Assembly (NCBI GenBank): GCA_950022295.1
Contig: OX465600.1
Span: forward strand, 296,157,782-296,221,781
Direction of reading: 5' to 3'
DNA: 64,000 nucleotides
Origin: Bromus sterilis
Taxonomy: Eukaryota > Streptophyta > Magnoliopsida > Poales > Poaceae
Part shown: piece after piece, positions 12,406 to 25,775 of the stretch
How positions within the stretch are numbered: position 1 is the first letter of the stretch
Layout: each line of letters opens with the position of its first letter
Position numbers and translations under genes: made by a program
Notes under the pieces: model-generated
Told to the model about the DNA's origin: nothing
Database searches by the model: none
Seen by the model: only the letters and a program-made list of their open reading frames with translations

Positions 12406-14737
12406 TGTTTTTTTTTTCATTTTTATTTTCTTTTGTTTAACTATTTAATCTTATATTACTAATACTAATACATCAAATAATATTGGAAATGGAATTATAG
12501 TATATATCATCTCATTTCAACACTCGATATACGTATGCCTCTTTATTCTTTTAATGTCTACTAATTAATACATAAAATAATATAATAACAAATTATAATA
12601 CTAAATTAAAATATATTATGCTACTATTACTATATTAATATGTATGCTCGACAGTTGTACCTCGTGCGGAGAAAGCTATAAGAGTACACCGCCGCCCCCC
12701 TCCCGGCCGGCCCCGGCCTCGCGCCCGGACTAAGCCGGGTTTCGGTGAAGAAAGACCGCCGTAGTACCGCATTAACTTGCATGTGATTAATTGTAGGGTA
12801 TGTGTCCAAGTGTGGTGTAAGATCAATGCATAAATGCAATGTCTAGCTCCTTGGTGTGACCATTTTCACATTCATGTGATAGCACTATTCAAAGTCATGG
12901 ACATGTAGGTGGAAATACACCCGTTTGCGGGTATTCCGGGGGCTACGAAAGGTTACAAGGTGCCAACCTTGTTTTCCATGTAGTTTTGTCCTAAACAAAT
13001 CTTAACAAACCAAAAAGTACATTGTTGAAACATCATGCGGAGAAAGCTATAGGGGTAGACCGCCAGGCCCCCCTCCGAAGCAGGATGTCGCAGGTGAATA
13101 ACCGCCAGAGCGTCGGAATCCCACAAAAAATTGCATGTGGACCTAGTTTATGTGTTCAAGTGTGGTGGAAGGCCCATAGATGCAAAATATAGATCCCGGG
13201 TGTGACCTTCTTCATACATGAATGCGATAACACTTAGAAAAAGATTCGTGCACACGTGTAGACGTGTACTCCCGGAGGTGAATGATCTTGTGGTGAAATG
13301 TGTCCAACCTTGCTTCTCCATGTACATATATATGTGCTAAACAAGCACAGATGGAGACAAGAAGTCCATTGGTCCACCCTGGTACGGAGAAAGCTATAGG
13401 GGTAGACCTGCTGGTCCCCCCGATCGTCTACCCCCCTAGATATTCTCCGGATGGGGGTAGCCCGGTGGACATTTGTCTTGGGTTGTGTTTGGTTAGGTCA
13501 TAGCTAGAGTCATTACAAACCATGTCTGTGTTCCGATGCCCTGATTAAGCTATCGGTGTTTCCTATTTATTTAACCCGTACCGCGCGGGCCCAGATCGTC
13601 TACCTCCCTAGCTAGATGCTTGCAAAGAGCTAAAAGGTTTGCTCCAGGGTGAAGATCTTGAGCAAGAGCAGGACACTGATGAGCCAGTGAAGAAAAGAGG
13701 TGGTTGTGGTTTCGGAGGTGAATGACCGTCGGAGGGTCGAAATCATTGGAAAACCTGCATGTGGAGCTAGGTTATGTTTATAAGTGTGATTTAATGTTTG
13801 TAGATGGCATATGTAGGTCATGTGTCTGACGTTGTTCATGGACATGGGCTAACACTTAGTAAAATCGTCGATCCGTATGTGGAAACTCCCGGTACGTGTC
13901 TACCGGTGTGAATAATGTGGTGAAATGTGTTCAACCTTGGTTTTCCATGTACATATGTGCTAAACAAACATAGATAGATAAAAAAGTCCATTGGTCCATC
14001 CTCGTACGGAGAAAGCTATAAGGGTAGATCTGCGGGGCCCCCCGATCTAGGGTTTCGGAGGTGAATGACCGTCGGAGGGCTGGAATCATTGGAAAACCTG
14101 CTTGTGGAGCTAGGTTATGTTTATAAGTGTGATTTAATGTTTGTAGATGGCATATGTAGGTCATGTGTCTCACGTTGCTCACGGACATGGGCTAACACTT
14201 AGTAAAATCGTCGATCCGTATGTGGAAACTCCCGGTACGTGTCTACCGGTGTGAATAATGTGGTGAAATGTGTTCAACCTTGGTTTTCCATGTACATATG
14301 TGCTAAACAAACATAGATAGATAAAAAAGTCCATTGGTCCATCCTCGTACGGAGAAAGCTATAAGGGTAGATCTGCGGGGCCCCCCGATCTAGGGTTTCG
14401 GAGGTGAATGACCGTCGGAGGGCTGGAATCATTGGAAAACCTGCTTGTGGAGCTAGGTTATGTTTATAAGTGTGATTTAATGTTTGTAGATGGCATATGT
14501 AGTTCATGTGTCTCACGTTGCTCACGGACATGGGCTAACACTTAGTAAAATCGTCGATCCGTATGTGGAAACTCCCGGTACGTGTCTACCGGTGTGAATA
14601 ATGTGGTGAAATGTGTTCAACCTTGGTTTTCCATGTACATATGTGCTAAACAAACATAGATAGATAAAAAAGTCCATTGGTCCATCCTCGTACGGAGAAA
14701 GCTATAAGGGTAGATCTGCGGGGCCCCCCGATCTAGG

Positions 14738-16603
14738 CAGTGGCGGCGTTGGGGGTATGCACCTGTATTTAGGTGAATACCCAAGATTTGAAGCAGAAAA
14801 ATTAACATATATAAGCCCAAGTGATGCACGCTAATTAGCCCATCCCAGCACCACGGCTCGCCTCGAGCCTTCGAGTCGCTCGAGTATGTCTGACGAGAAC
14901 GAGAAGCAAGCAGTGTCGCAACCACACATCCCAGTCCCCCTCACGCGAACGGAACAGAGGCAGGCAGTCAGCGCCACAGCCCCAGGTGCGAACCCTAAGG
15001 CCTTGTACAATGCAAGGTGCCTAGGGGAGTGCTTAGCAAAATAAACCGACCTTTTTTGTAGCATTAGTGCTTATTTTTAGAGACCTTTTACGGTACACTC
15101 TAATGAATGTAAGCCGTCTATTTTACAGATCTAATGGATGAGGTTAACCTATACTGCTTAATTCTATGAGTAGTATATGAAATCCACCACGAGTAGTATA
15201 TGGGTTAGAGGGGTAGAATTGGTAAAACGGAACAATGAAATCCCACAAATCAAGGCTACAGGACATCAACTGATTCGAGTTACCAAAGATTTCCCATTTA
15301 TTTATAATAGCAAGGAAACTCCATCATGTACGTTCATGTTTTCTCTTTAGACCCTCCCCTGCCCCCTTTGACATCTCATCTAGCTTGGCCTCTGGACATA
15401 AAATCGGTACGAACTAGCTAATTCGGTTACATAGAAATGAGGTTGCACGAAATAGCATGACACTCGCTAGGTTCACATACGTTTGAGCTAGGACTAGACC
15501 TTGCAGAAATCGATCCCTACGGTTACAAAGTCATGGAGTGTGGTGTCAGAACTAAGAATTCGTGGAAAAAATTCTATTCCATTTTTCTTACAAACAGATT
15601 TGGACATATGAACTGATGAAGATGACCAAGAAAATAATACGGGCATACAGGGGCGTGCGTATAATTTTCTATTGGCTGAAATGTCTTAATGAATGATGAA
15701 CACACTTACCAAAAGAAAACGGCTAATGTTAATGCACTTACCATAAAAAAGAAAATCAGCCGATGTTAACACACTTAACAAAAAAGTGGTCATTTAAGTT
15801 GTCCAATATACCCTATGAAATCAACAGTTAGGTTAAACATATACTACTCCATCCCCTTGGTAGTAGGATGTACCGTAAAAAGACCCTATTTTTATAGGAG
15901 AGATGCCTAATTAAGCGTCTACCCTTTATATCTAAGCACCAGTGCTTAAAGAATAATTTGATTTTTTCTTTAAGCATCTCTTCTAAACACCTTGCATTGT
16001 ATATGGTCTAACCGCCTAGCTCCTCTCGACTGCGCCGGCTCTCGCCCGCCGTGGCGCCGCCCCGCCCCAGCTCCCTCAAGCCCCGAGGGCCCCTCTTCGC
16101 CAGGGTCCAGCTTGAGCCCCCGACCGGCCAGCACTCCTTCCCCCCGCGGTCAGGTAGAAGACATTGTTGGATTTTAAAACTCTAGATCGAACTTCACCAG
16201 AGCAACACGTACGTGTACAAACAACCTAAGCACAAAGCTTGATTGATGAACAGTACCAGATAGCCAGTATGATTATCTCGTCGAAAATTCGTACGTGTGG
16301 CTGGTTTGACGTAGGCTCGATCGATTCACTTCGCGGAAACACGATTTGATTGCTACAGAATCGGTGCAGCGTGTTTAACACTAATAGACATCCCTAATTT
16401 CTGATTTGAATCGATTTTTCTTATCTAAATTACTAGGTTAGAAATAGTTGATTTGATTTCTAGATGCCAATTTTGCCTTTTTTTATAGATGAAGAAGAAA
16501 AGGGAGACTGGTGGCAGTAAAAATTTTGTCGTATTGTATATGTTGCATTTAGAGCATTTTTTTTCAATGAATACCCAGCCATCACATCCTGGCGTCGCCA
16601 CTG
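14738..16603. mobile_element. hAT-like element nested in the tandem array (1,866 bp)
   Basis: The ends are inverted: CAGTGGCGGCGTTGGGGG at left and CCTGGCGTCGCCACTG at right. They lie between an 8-bp near-duplication, GATCTAGG (14730-14737) and GATCTAAG (16604-16611). Eight bases is the hAT length. Undisrupted array units read GATCTAGGGTTTCGG here, which confirms the insertion point. No transposase is visible, so it is non-autonomous. Confidence 0.85.
14999..16008. mobile_element. PIF/Harbinger-like element nested in the hAT element (1,010 bp)
   Basis: Inverted ends GGCCTTGTACAATGCAAGGTG (left) and CACCTTGCATTGTATATGGTC (right) are flanked by a 3-bp TAA duplication at 14996-14998 and 16009-16011. 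Long inverted homology continues inwards (GCTTAGCAAAATAAACC region against the TTTAAGCATCTC region; TTTTACGGTACA against TGTACCGTAAAA). No transposase gene is seen. Confidence 0.75.
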
Positions 16604-19600
16604 GATCTAAGGTTTCGGAGGTGGATGACCGTCGGAGGGCCGGAATCATTGGAAAACCTGCATGTGGAGCTAGGTTATGTTTATAAGTGTGATTTAATGT
16701 TTGTAAATGGCATATGTAGGTCATGTGTCTGACGTTGTTCACGGACATGGGCTAACACTTAGTAAAATCGTCGATCCGTATGTGGAAACTCCCGGTACGT
16801 GTCTACCGGTGTGAATAATGTGGTGAAATGTGTTCAACCTTGGTTTTCCATGTACATATGTGCTAAACAAACATAGATATATAAAAAAGTCCATTGGTCC
16901 ATCCTCGTACGGAGAAAGCTATAAGGGTAGATCTGCGGGCCCCCCCGATCTAGGGTTTTGGAGGTGAATGACCGTCGGAGGGCCGGAATCATTGAAAAAC
17001 TGCATGTGGAGCTAGGTTATGTTTATAAGTGTGATTTAATGTTTGTAGATGGCATATGTAGGTCATGTGTCTGACGTTGTTCACGGACATGGGCTAACAC
17101 TTAGTAAAATCGTCGATTCGTATGTGGAAACTCCCGGTACGTGTCTACCGGTGTGAATAATGTGGTGAAATGTGTTCAACCTTGGTTTTCCATGTACATA
17201 TGTGCTAAACAAACATAGATAGATAAAAAAGTACTTTGGTCCATCCTCGTACGGAGAAAGTTATAAGGGTAGATCTGCGGGGCCCCCCCGATCAAGGGTT
17301 TCGGGGGTGAATGACCGTCGGAGGGCCGGAATCGTTGGAAAACCTGCATGTGGAGCTAGGTTATATTTATAGGTGTGATTTAATGTTTGTAGATGGCATA
17401 TGTAGGTCATGTGTCTGACGTTGTTCACGGACATGGGCTAACACTTAGTAAAATCGTCGATCCGTATGTGGAAACTCCCGGTACGTGTCTACCGGTGTGA
17501 ATAATGTGGTGAAATGTGTTCAACCTTGGTTTTCCATGTACATATGTGCTAAACAAACATAGATAGATAAAAAAGTCCATCGGTCCATCCTCGTACGGAG
17601 AAAGCTATAAGGGTAGATCTGCGGGGCCCCCCCGATCTAGGGTTTCAGAGTTGAATGACCGTCGGAGGGCCGGAATCATTGGAAAACCTGCATGTGGAGC
17701 TATGTTATGTTTATAAGTGTGATTTAATGTTTGTAGATGGCATATGTAGGTCATGTGTCTCACGTTGTTCACGGACATGGGCTAAAACTTAGTAAAATCG
17801 TCGATCCGTATGTGGAAACTCCCGGTACGTGTCTACCGGTGTGAATAATGTGGTGAAATGTGTTCAACCTTGGTTTTCCATGTACATATGTGCTAAACAA
17901 ACATAGATAGATAAAAAAGTCCATTGGTCCATCCTCGTACGGAGAAAGCTATAACGGTAGATCTGCGGGCCCCCCCCCCGATCTAGGGTTTCGGAGGTGA
18001 ATGACCGTCGGAGGGCCGGAATCATTGGAAAACCTGCATGTGGAGCTAGGTTATGTTTATAAGTGTGATTTAATGTTTGTAGATGGCATATGTAGGTCAT
18101 GTGCCTCACGTTGTTCACGGACATGGGCTAACACTTAGTAAAATCGTCGATCCGTATGTGGAAACTCCCGGTACGTGTCTACCGGTGTGAATAATGTGGT
18201 GAAATGTGTTCAACCTTGGTTTTCCATGTACATACGTGCTAAACAAACATAGATAGATAAAAAAGTCCATTGGTCCATCCTCGTACGGAGAAAGCTATAA
18301 GGGTAGATCTGCGGGCCCCCCCGAACTAGGGTTTCGGAGGTGAATGACCGTCGGAGGGCCGGAATCGTTGGAAAACCTGCATGTGGAGCTAGGTTATGTT
18401 TATAAGTGTGATTTAATGTTTGTAGATGGCATATGTAGGTCATGTGTCTGACGTTGTTCACGGACATGGGCTAACACTTAGTAAAATCGTCGATCCGTAT
18501 GTGGAAACTCCCGGTACGTGTCTACCGGTGTGAATAATGTGGTGAAATGTGTTCAACCTTGGTTTTCCATGTACATATGTGCTAAACAAACATAGATAGA
18601 TAAAAAAGTCCATTGGTCCATCGTCGTACGGAGAAAGCTATAAGGGTAGATCTGCGGGCCCCCCCCGATCTAGGGTTTCGGAGGTGAATGACCGTCGGAG
18701 GGCCGGAATCATTGGAAAACCTGCATGTGGAGCTAGGTTATGTTTATAAGTGTGATTTAATGTTTGTAGATGGCATATGTAGGTCATGTGTCTCACGTTG
18801 TTCACGGACATGGGCTAACACTTAGTAAAATCGTCGATCCGTATGTGGAAACTCCCGGTACGTGTCTACCGGTGTGAATAATGTGGTGAAATGTGTTCAA
18901 CCTTGGTTTTCCATGTACATATGTGCTAAACAAACATAGATAGATAAAAAATTCCATTGGTCCATCCTCGTACGGAGAAAGCTATAAGGGTAGATCTGCG
19001 GGGCCCCCCCCCGATCTAGGGTTTCGGAGGTGAATGACCGTCGGAGGGCCGGAATCATTGGAAAACCTGCATGTGGAGCTAGGTTATGTTTATAAGTGTG
19101 ATTTAATGTTTGTAGATGGCATATGTAGGTCATGTGCCTCACGTTGTTCACGGACATGGGCTAACACTTAGTAAAATCGTCGATCCGTATGTGGAAATTC
19201 CCGGTACGTGTCTACCGGTGTGAATAATGTGGTGAAATGTGTTCAACCTTGGTTTTCAATGTACATACGTGCTAAACAAACATAGATAGATAAAAAAGTC
19301 CATTGGTCCATCCTCGTACGGAGAAAGCTATAAGGGTAGATCTGCGGGGCCCCCGATCTAGGGTTTCAGAGGTGAATGACCGCCGGAGCGTCGGAATCAC
19401 TCGAAAACCTGCATGTGTCCCTAACATATGTGTAGAAGTGTGATGTAATGTTGGTAGATGGCATGTCCAGGTCATGTGTCTGACGTTGTTCATAGACACG
19501 GGCTAACACTTGGTGAAATCCTGGATCTGTATGTCGAAACCCCCGGTACGGGTGAACCGGTGTGAATAATGTGGTGAAATGTGTCCAACATTGGTTCTCC

Positions 19601-20039
19601 GTGTACATATTTGCTAAACAAGCACAGATAGAGACAAAAAGTCTATTGGTCCAACATCGTACGGAGAAAGCTATAGGGGTATATCTGCGGTTCTCCCCGA
19701 TCTAGGGTTTCGCCGGAGGAAGACCGTCGGAGCGTCGGAATCACTGGAGGGGTATAGGGGTAGACCGCCAGCCCCCCCTCCGGAGCGATGAAACATGTGA
19801 GTGTCGCTCTCCTATTGAAATGGAAAATGCCACAATTAATTAATAAAACTAAAAAATGGAAAATGGCCACAATTAATTCAAAGTGCTAGAGTTGTACCCC
19901 GCAAAAAAATACAGAAATTAAAAAAGCTATAAGTCTCTTAAAAAATGTTATACATGTTGGCTATTAGTCTGGCTATAGGTGACATGACTATATGTTATAG
20001 GTAATAATGGGAAAAAAATGAAAATGAAAATGGACCTAA

Positions 20040-20120
20040 GCCGACGGCTAGGCCGTCGGCGTATCTCGGATTAAAATAATTAATTGACCTAAGCCGACGG
20101 CTTGGCCGTCGGCGTAGGAC
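20040..20120. promoter_or_regulatory. Internal copy of the CACTA subterminal motif
   Basis: Two GCCGACGGC-N-GCCGTCGGCGTA palindromes stand about 50 bp apart, 8 kb from the left end and just upstream of the transposase leader. They match the motifs of both ends. They may be a TNPA-type binding site controlling the transposase promoter, or mark the inner edge of an older left end later pushed apart by array growth. Confidence 0.55.
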
Positions 20121-21735
20121 CGCGCCCCCAATTTCGGACAGATGACCCCCGGGTCAACCGTCGCCGCCATCCCTACCAAATCCCCTCCCAAATCCCGACC
20201 CCGACCCCTCCCACAGCCGAGCCCTCCCACCGCCGCCAGCCCTCCCGCCGCCGGCCTGACCCGCACCCCCTCCGCCGCACCTCCTCCGCCGAGGCCCCTC
20301 CGCCGCACTCCTCCGCCGAGGCCCCTCCCCCGAGCCCCCTTGGCTGCACCCCTCCGCCGCACCTCCTCCGCCGAGGCCCCTCCCCCGAGCCCCCTCGGCT
20401 GCACCCCCTCCGCCGCACTCCTCCGCCGCACCTCCCTCTGCCACCGTCCCTCGCGCCGCCAGCCACCTCCTCCTCTGCTCGGGCCGCGCCGAGCACCTCC
20501 TCCACCAAGCCTACCTCCGTCGACCCTCCTCCACCGAGCCGGCCGCCGTCCACCCCCTCCTCAAGATCCAGGAGCGCTCGCCGGCGCCTCGTCCTCAGGA
20601 TCCAGTAGAAGGACGGCCACAGCCCAACCCCCTCCTCGACTAGCTCCTAGCAGGTGGCCACCCCCTCCTCAAAAACTTGCAAGATTTGGTACTGCCATTG
20701 CTACTACTTAGCCAATTAGGTCTTGAAAAATTTATATGCTAATTAGAAAATTTGGTAGTGCCTAATGGTATTGCTTATGGTTGTTGATGCTGTAAAAAAT
20801 GTTAATTATTTCACTTGATTCTTCATTTAGCTATTTCTGATTTGCCTAGTATCATAGGATCTCTTTGTTAGAAGCCACACAATGCAACCATAACCATTTA
20901 TTTAATATAGTTTCATAGAACAAGCCACACAATGCAACTATAACCATAACCACATGTTTGTATATATGCATTTATTTATTGAAAAAGAAAAAAGATGATT
21001 TATATCATTATTATCGGATTTGCTAAAGCACATCTAGATGTGCTTTAGTTAGAGCACATCTAAGTAGTTCAATCTATATGTCCTAGTATATCGAGGACCA
21101 AATTGTAAATTGTTGAGAATTTGAGGCTAAATTGTTGTTTTTATGGTAATTACAGACTATCTTGGAGCCGCCGCCGTCTCGGAGCCCCCTTCGTCGTATC
21201 ACACCCCCGTCGTCGATCACGCTTCAAGGGTGAGAATCCGTTCACCCGTCTTATATAGCTAGGTTTATTTTCATGTCTAGATCACCAAGTCAGTCGCGTC
21301 ACCTAGGCGTCATCCCGACTGTAAGCGTTACGCGGATAAATATGCATTAGTGGTCTCGCATATTTTGAACCGTAACGCTTATGGATTTTATCGGGCAGTC
21401 GGCGGATTCGTAGTTGGGTATGGTTCTCGCTGGCTCTTCCTCAATCCGAGACAAGATTTCGGCGGCGCCTCCTCGTTGTTCTCCGGATGCACATTCTCTC
21501 GACTTTTAGTCGAGACGTGTATCGGGAGAGCAGCGGGGAGGTGCTGCCGAAATTCTGCTCGGATCAGGGTAGAGTCAGGGAGAACTTACCCAATCTACGG
21601 ATCCGGCGGCTGGTTAGGACCCACTTTCCTATTAGACATGTAGGTTGATGCATGCGTAAAAAATGAAGCATTTTAATCTTCCGTTTGATATTAAATGCTA
21701 TGTTTGTCGTTTGGCTCTCAATAAAGCAGAAGAGG
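20121..21735 (+). other. Leader region of the CACTA transposase gene
   Basis: A C-rich block (20150-20640) with proline/arginine open frames on both strands, then AT-rich DNA, a short GC exon-like block (21160-21235) and a splice-acceptor-like GCAG at 21725-21728, a few bases before the start codon. It is best read as non-coding exons and introns of the transposase transcript. The overlapping open frames of 20102-20711 look like base-composition artefacts. Confidence 0.4.
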
Positions 21736-24700
21736 ATGGCTGATAATGGGTGGATGTATAGTGGACGTACTAGTGCTGTTGACAGAACAGATGAGTGGGC
21801 ATGGAAGACCGCTATGGTAGTGCATGATATAGCCCGTGGTCCAAAGACACTTGATCCCCGTTGCCCTTGCGTGCGTTGCAGAAATCGTCATCGCGCTAGA
21901 AAGGAGGTTATGAAACAACACCTTTGGGCTTATGGGTATATGCCGGGCTTCGTCACGACGGTCCACTTTAGTCAGAATGAACGTGATAGAGTTGACGTGA
22001 TGCGGCAGCGGATCGATGGCATAGAGTACGATGGCATGCAAAACTTGCTGGAGGATTTCCGTGATGCCATGCCGGAGTCTCCACCTTGTGCTGAACCAGA
22101 GGGACCGCCGGAACCGGAGCAGCCGCCTGAACCACAGGATCCCGAGCCATCCGCTAAGGCGTTCTATGATATGATGGAATCGGCTAAGAGGCCTCTGTAC
22201 CCGGGTGCAAATGTTTCTCAGCTCGATACCATCTCGCAAGCACTAGCCTCAAAGCTCCAGTTCAACATGACCCGTTCATGCTTTGAAGCCACTCTGGTAA
22301 GACATGCTAACACGTTGCCCGATGGTCATTGTCTGCCTAAAACCTTGTACGAATGCAAGAAAATCACGCAAGCGCTCAGCATGGACTACATAAAGATAGA
22401 TTGTTGTCCAAAAGGTTGCCTTCTGTTTTGGAAACAGTTTGCGGATGACAAGTACTGTAGCTTGTGTGGGGCCTCTAGGTATCTTGAGTCCAAGGGAGCC
22501 GATGGTGAGCCCAAGGTGCAGACAAAGGTCCCCTCTTCGATTCTTCGTTATCTCCCATTCATAAAAAGAATCCAGCGGCTTTACATGACCTTGGAGTCTG
22601 CCAAACAGATGACGTGGCACAAGGACGGGAAGAGATACCCTGATGAGCACGGACGGGAAACAATGGGACATCCATCTGATGGCAGGGCATGGAAGAAGTT
22701 CGACGAAGACCACCCCGATCTGGCGGCAGAGGCCCGGCACTCCAGAATTGCCATATCTATGGATGGATTCAATCCATATGGCATGTCGAGTTCCTCGTAC
22801 AGCTGTTGGCCGGTGTTTGTTATTCCGCTCAATCTCCCTCCCCCAGCCCTAATGCAAAGGAATACCATATTCTTGACGCTGATCATTCCAGGGCCTGACT
22901 ATCCGGGGAAGAATTTGAGTGTCTACATGCAGCCACTTGTGGATGATCTGAACCACTCTTGGCACCACCCAACGTTGACATACGACCGTGCATCGAAGTC
23001 AAACTTCTTCATGAAAGTTTGATACCAATATTCCATGCACGACATGCCTGCGTATGCCCTATTCTGCGGCCACTGTATAGCTGGTAAGTGGCCATGCCCA
23101 GTGTGCAGGCAACTACTTGAGTTCCTTTGGCTAAAAGCGGGTAAAAAATATTCCGCCTTTGACACGCATCGGGCGTTTCTCAAAAGAGATCATCCGTTCA
23201 GACAGGACAGAAGGAACTTCAAGAAGGGCAAAGTTGTGCTTGAAGAAAGACAGATACCAACGTTCAATGGTGAAGCTGTTAAGGCCGAGCTAGCCGCTCT
23301 CGTGCGTACTGAATCCGGTGTCCTAGTATTTGACGGATATGGTAAGGAGCACAACTGGACTCACGAGGCAGGCATAACGAAGCTCGACTATTATCACGAA
23401 TTAGCACTTCCCCATAACATCGATGTGATGCACACCGAAAAGAATGTCGCAGAGTCCCTTTTTAACACAATCCTGAACATTTCTGAGAAGAGAAAGGATA
23501 ATGTCAAGGCTAGAGTCGATGTTAAGGAGCTGTGTGATAGGCCGAGACAACACATGAAGCCTCCTGAAGGCAAACGAAAAGGGTGGTTGAAGCCGCATTC
23601 ACAGTTTGTGCTTGATAAGGACCAAAAGAAGGAGTCATTCACGTGGCTGAAATACGTCGTGATGTTTCCTGATGGTTATTATTCGAATATAAGCAAGGGA
23701 GTCAATATTGAGAAGGGAAAAGTCACTGGGATGAAGAGTCACGACTATCATATATGGATTGAGCGATTGATGCCGGTGATGCGTCGAGGTTATCTCCCTG
23801 AGCGTATCTGGCGAGTGCTAGCGGAGTTGAGCCATTTCTTCCGCACGGTCTGTGCTAAGCAGATATGTCCCGTGATGATTGAGAAGCTGCATGATCTAGT
23901 GCCGGAGTTGCTATGCAAGTTAGAGAAGATATTTCCGCCAGGCTTCTTTACTCCAATGCTACATCTCATTGTGCATCTCGCGAACGAGGCACTCTTGGGT
24001 GGACCGGTGCAGTTTCGTTGGCAGTTTTGTATTGAGAGAGAGTTCAAGTATATTCGGCTCAAATGTGGAAACAAAAATAAGATTGAAGCATGCATAGCTG
24101 AGGCAAATATCCTCCAGGAGATAGCAAACGCCACGACAGCGTACTATGCGGATGAAGTTCCCACTATGCATAACCAGGTACCTCGGTACAATGTCGACGA
24201 GCCCAAGCATGACCCCAAGCTCCTCCTCTTCAAGTTTCCCGGTGGCAAGGCCGGTGGCGCAAAACCTCATACCTTGTCCAACCAAGATAAGGAGTGCATA
24301 ATGCTCTATGTGCTTATGAACATGGGGGAAGTGGTGCAGGACCAGAAGAAAGAGAGCGAGGAGGAGGAGGAGGAGGAGGAGGTGCCCAGTTTCCTTAGGT
24401 AAAATGACGACTTAATTACTTTGCAACTGGTAACTCGGTTTCGTTCTAATACGAATTTTCTCCTTCTAGCCAATTCGTGGATGAGGTGTGGCCGGGACCA
24501 ACAGATCCCGATGCTGCGCAGTTGGATGCTCTTCTGAAAGGGGGTGCCCCGGGAAGAAGTTTCACGTCATGGTTCAGGGAAAATGTAATCCGTAACCTAT
24601 CCCTCTTAATTACCTGACAACTTGGCCCTCTTATTACACGTAACTAATGCATGATTCGTACTAAACTTGTAGGGAGCTGATCCCACAGTGATGATGTCGG

Positions 24701-25470
24701 ATGAGTTGAGATGTGTCTCTCAGGGTTTTAACAGTAAAGTCAACATGTATGAGAAGTATGATGTGAATGGGTATCGCTTTCATACAGAGGGCCACCAAAA
24801 TAGTCATTCGGGTGCAAAAACTATAAATACCGGGGTCTTCACCAAGGGACAAGATGACTTTGATTACTACGGAAGGTTGCAGAACGTATACGAGCTGACG
24901 TTCAACAATGGACCCGTAGAACTCAATATCGTTGTGTTCAGATGCCACTGGTTCGATCCGCACCATGGACACAAAAATACCCCTTCCATTGCGTTAGTTG
25001 AAGTTAGGCCTTCAACCACCTATAGCAGATCCGATGTCTTTGTTGTGGCTCACCAAGCGAAGCAAGTTTATTACTTGCCCTACCCATGCCAGAAAGACTA
25101 CCTCCAGGGCTGGGAAGTCGTGTACCAGGTATCGCCACATGGTAAACTACCCATGCCCTCCGAGGACGATTACAACAACATTAACCCTCAAACATACGAG
25201 GGAATTTTCTATCAAGAGCAAGAGAACTTTGGGATCTTTGGCTTAGAAGGTCTTGAGGACCTCGAGAACGATGCACACACCCGTGGTGAGATAGTCACGG
25301 ATATAAGTGACATAGAGATGCTCAACAAGGCACATGTCAATGATGAGCCTCAGAGTGATGATGATGATGAGCCTCCACCGTCCGAGGATCCCGACGCTTT
25401 ATACGCACGTGATAGTGATAGTGATGATGGAGATGAGAATGAGCCTCAGAGTGATGATGATGATTATTAG
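21736..25470 (+). pseudogene. CACTA TNP2-type transposase with one in-frame stop
   Basis: Exons 21736-24398, 24470-24584 and 24673-25470 join in frame to 1,192 codons, a usual TNP2 size. The start is MADNGWMYSG, the Transposase-associated domain with WAWKTAMVVHDI and a cysteine-rich PRCPCVRC. Transposase_21 follows, with ISMDGFNPYGMSSSSYSCWP and IPLNLPPPAL. DUF4218 is represented by LPHNIDVMHTEKNVAESLFN and MPVMRRGYLPE. The third exon holds DUF4216 (YYGRLQNVYEL, VVFRCHWFDP), then an acidic tail (QSDDDDEPPPSEDPD). TNP2 proteins cut and join element ends. One TGA at 23020-23022 sits where the family has Trp, between FFMKV and YQYSMHDMPAY. The frame continues intact after it. Confidence 0.9.
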
Positions 25471-25775
25471 TATTTATGCATCTCAATACTATATGTATGT
25501 TATTTTGGATGATGATGATGATTGTGTGCGGATGTGCTACGATGAATTGATGATGATGTTATTTTGTATCTTGTCGATGTGCACGTGCTATTTAAAATAC
25601 TCTATGTTCCATGACAATGATGAGTATCCACCGTGCGAGGATCCCGAGGCTGAGAGTGATGAAGAGTATTAGTATTTATTTTCATCTTAATTGCATTGCG
25701 TCTTTATGCTTCTTAATTGCATTGCGCCTTTATGCTTAATTGTTTTATTTTTCTCAATGCAGGTGATTGGCCAAT

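Larger units (their letters stand above)
12650..19800. repeat. ~343-bp tandem array inside the CACTA element
   Basis: Units are marked by CGTACGGAGAAAGCTATAAG and by TTTCGGAGGTGAATGACCG. The first marker recurs at about 14004, 14347, 14690, 16910, 17250, 17596, 17940, 18286, 18629, 18972, 19318 and 19661, so the step is 343-346 bp. Diverged copies sit at the left edge (about 12660, 13030, 13383) and the last right copies (19366 onward) diverge too. The central units are nearly identical, differing mainly in the length of a C run and a few substitutions. This is the pattern of unequal exchange. A hAT element interrupts the array at 14738-16603. Confidence 0.92.

Noticed and set aside
13931..19157. 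A repeated ~85-residue minus-strand ORF, one per 343-bp unit
   Set aside because: It recurs only because the repeat recurs. Unit length is not a multiple of three, C-run length changes break it in several copies, and the diverged edge units do not keep it.
20102..20711. Long Pro/Arg-rich open frames on both strands
   Set aside because: The frames overlap in several registers on both strands of a C-rich block. They have no domain and low-complexity composition.
21685..21735. Upstream extension of the TNP2 frame before MADNGWMYSG
   Set aside because: The extension begins at a non-ATG codon, and a splice-acceptor-like GCAG (21725-21728) lies just before the ATG at 21736.
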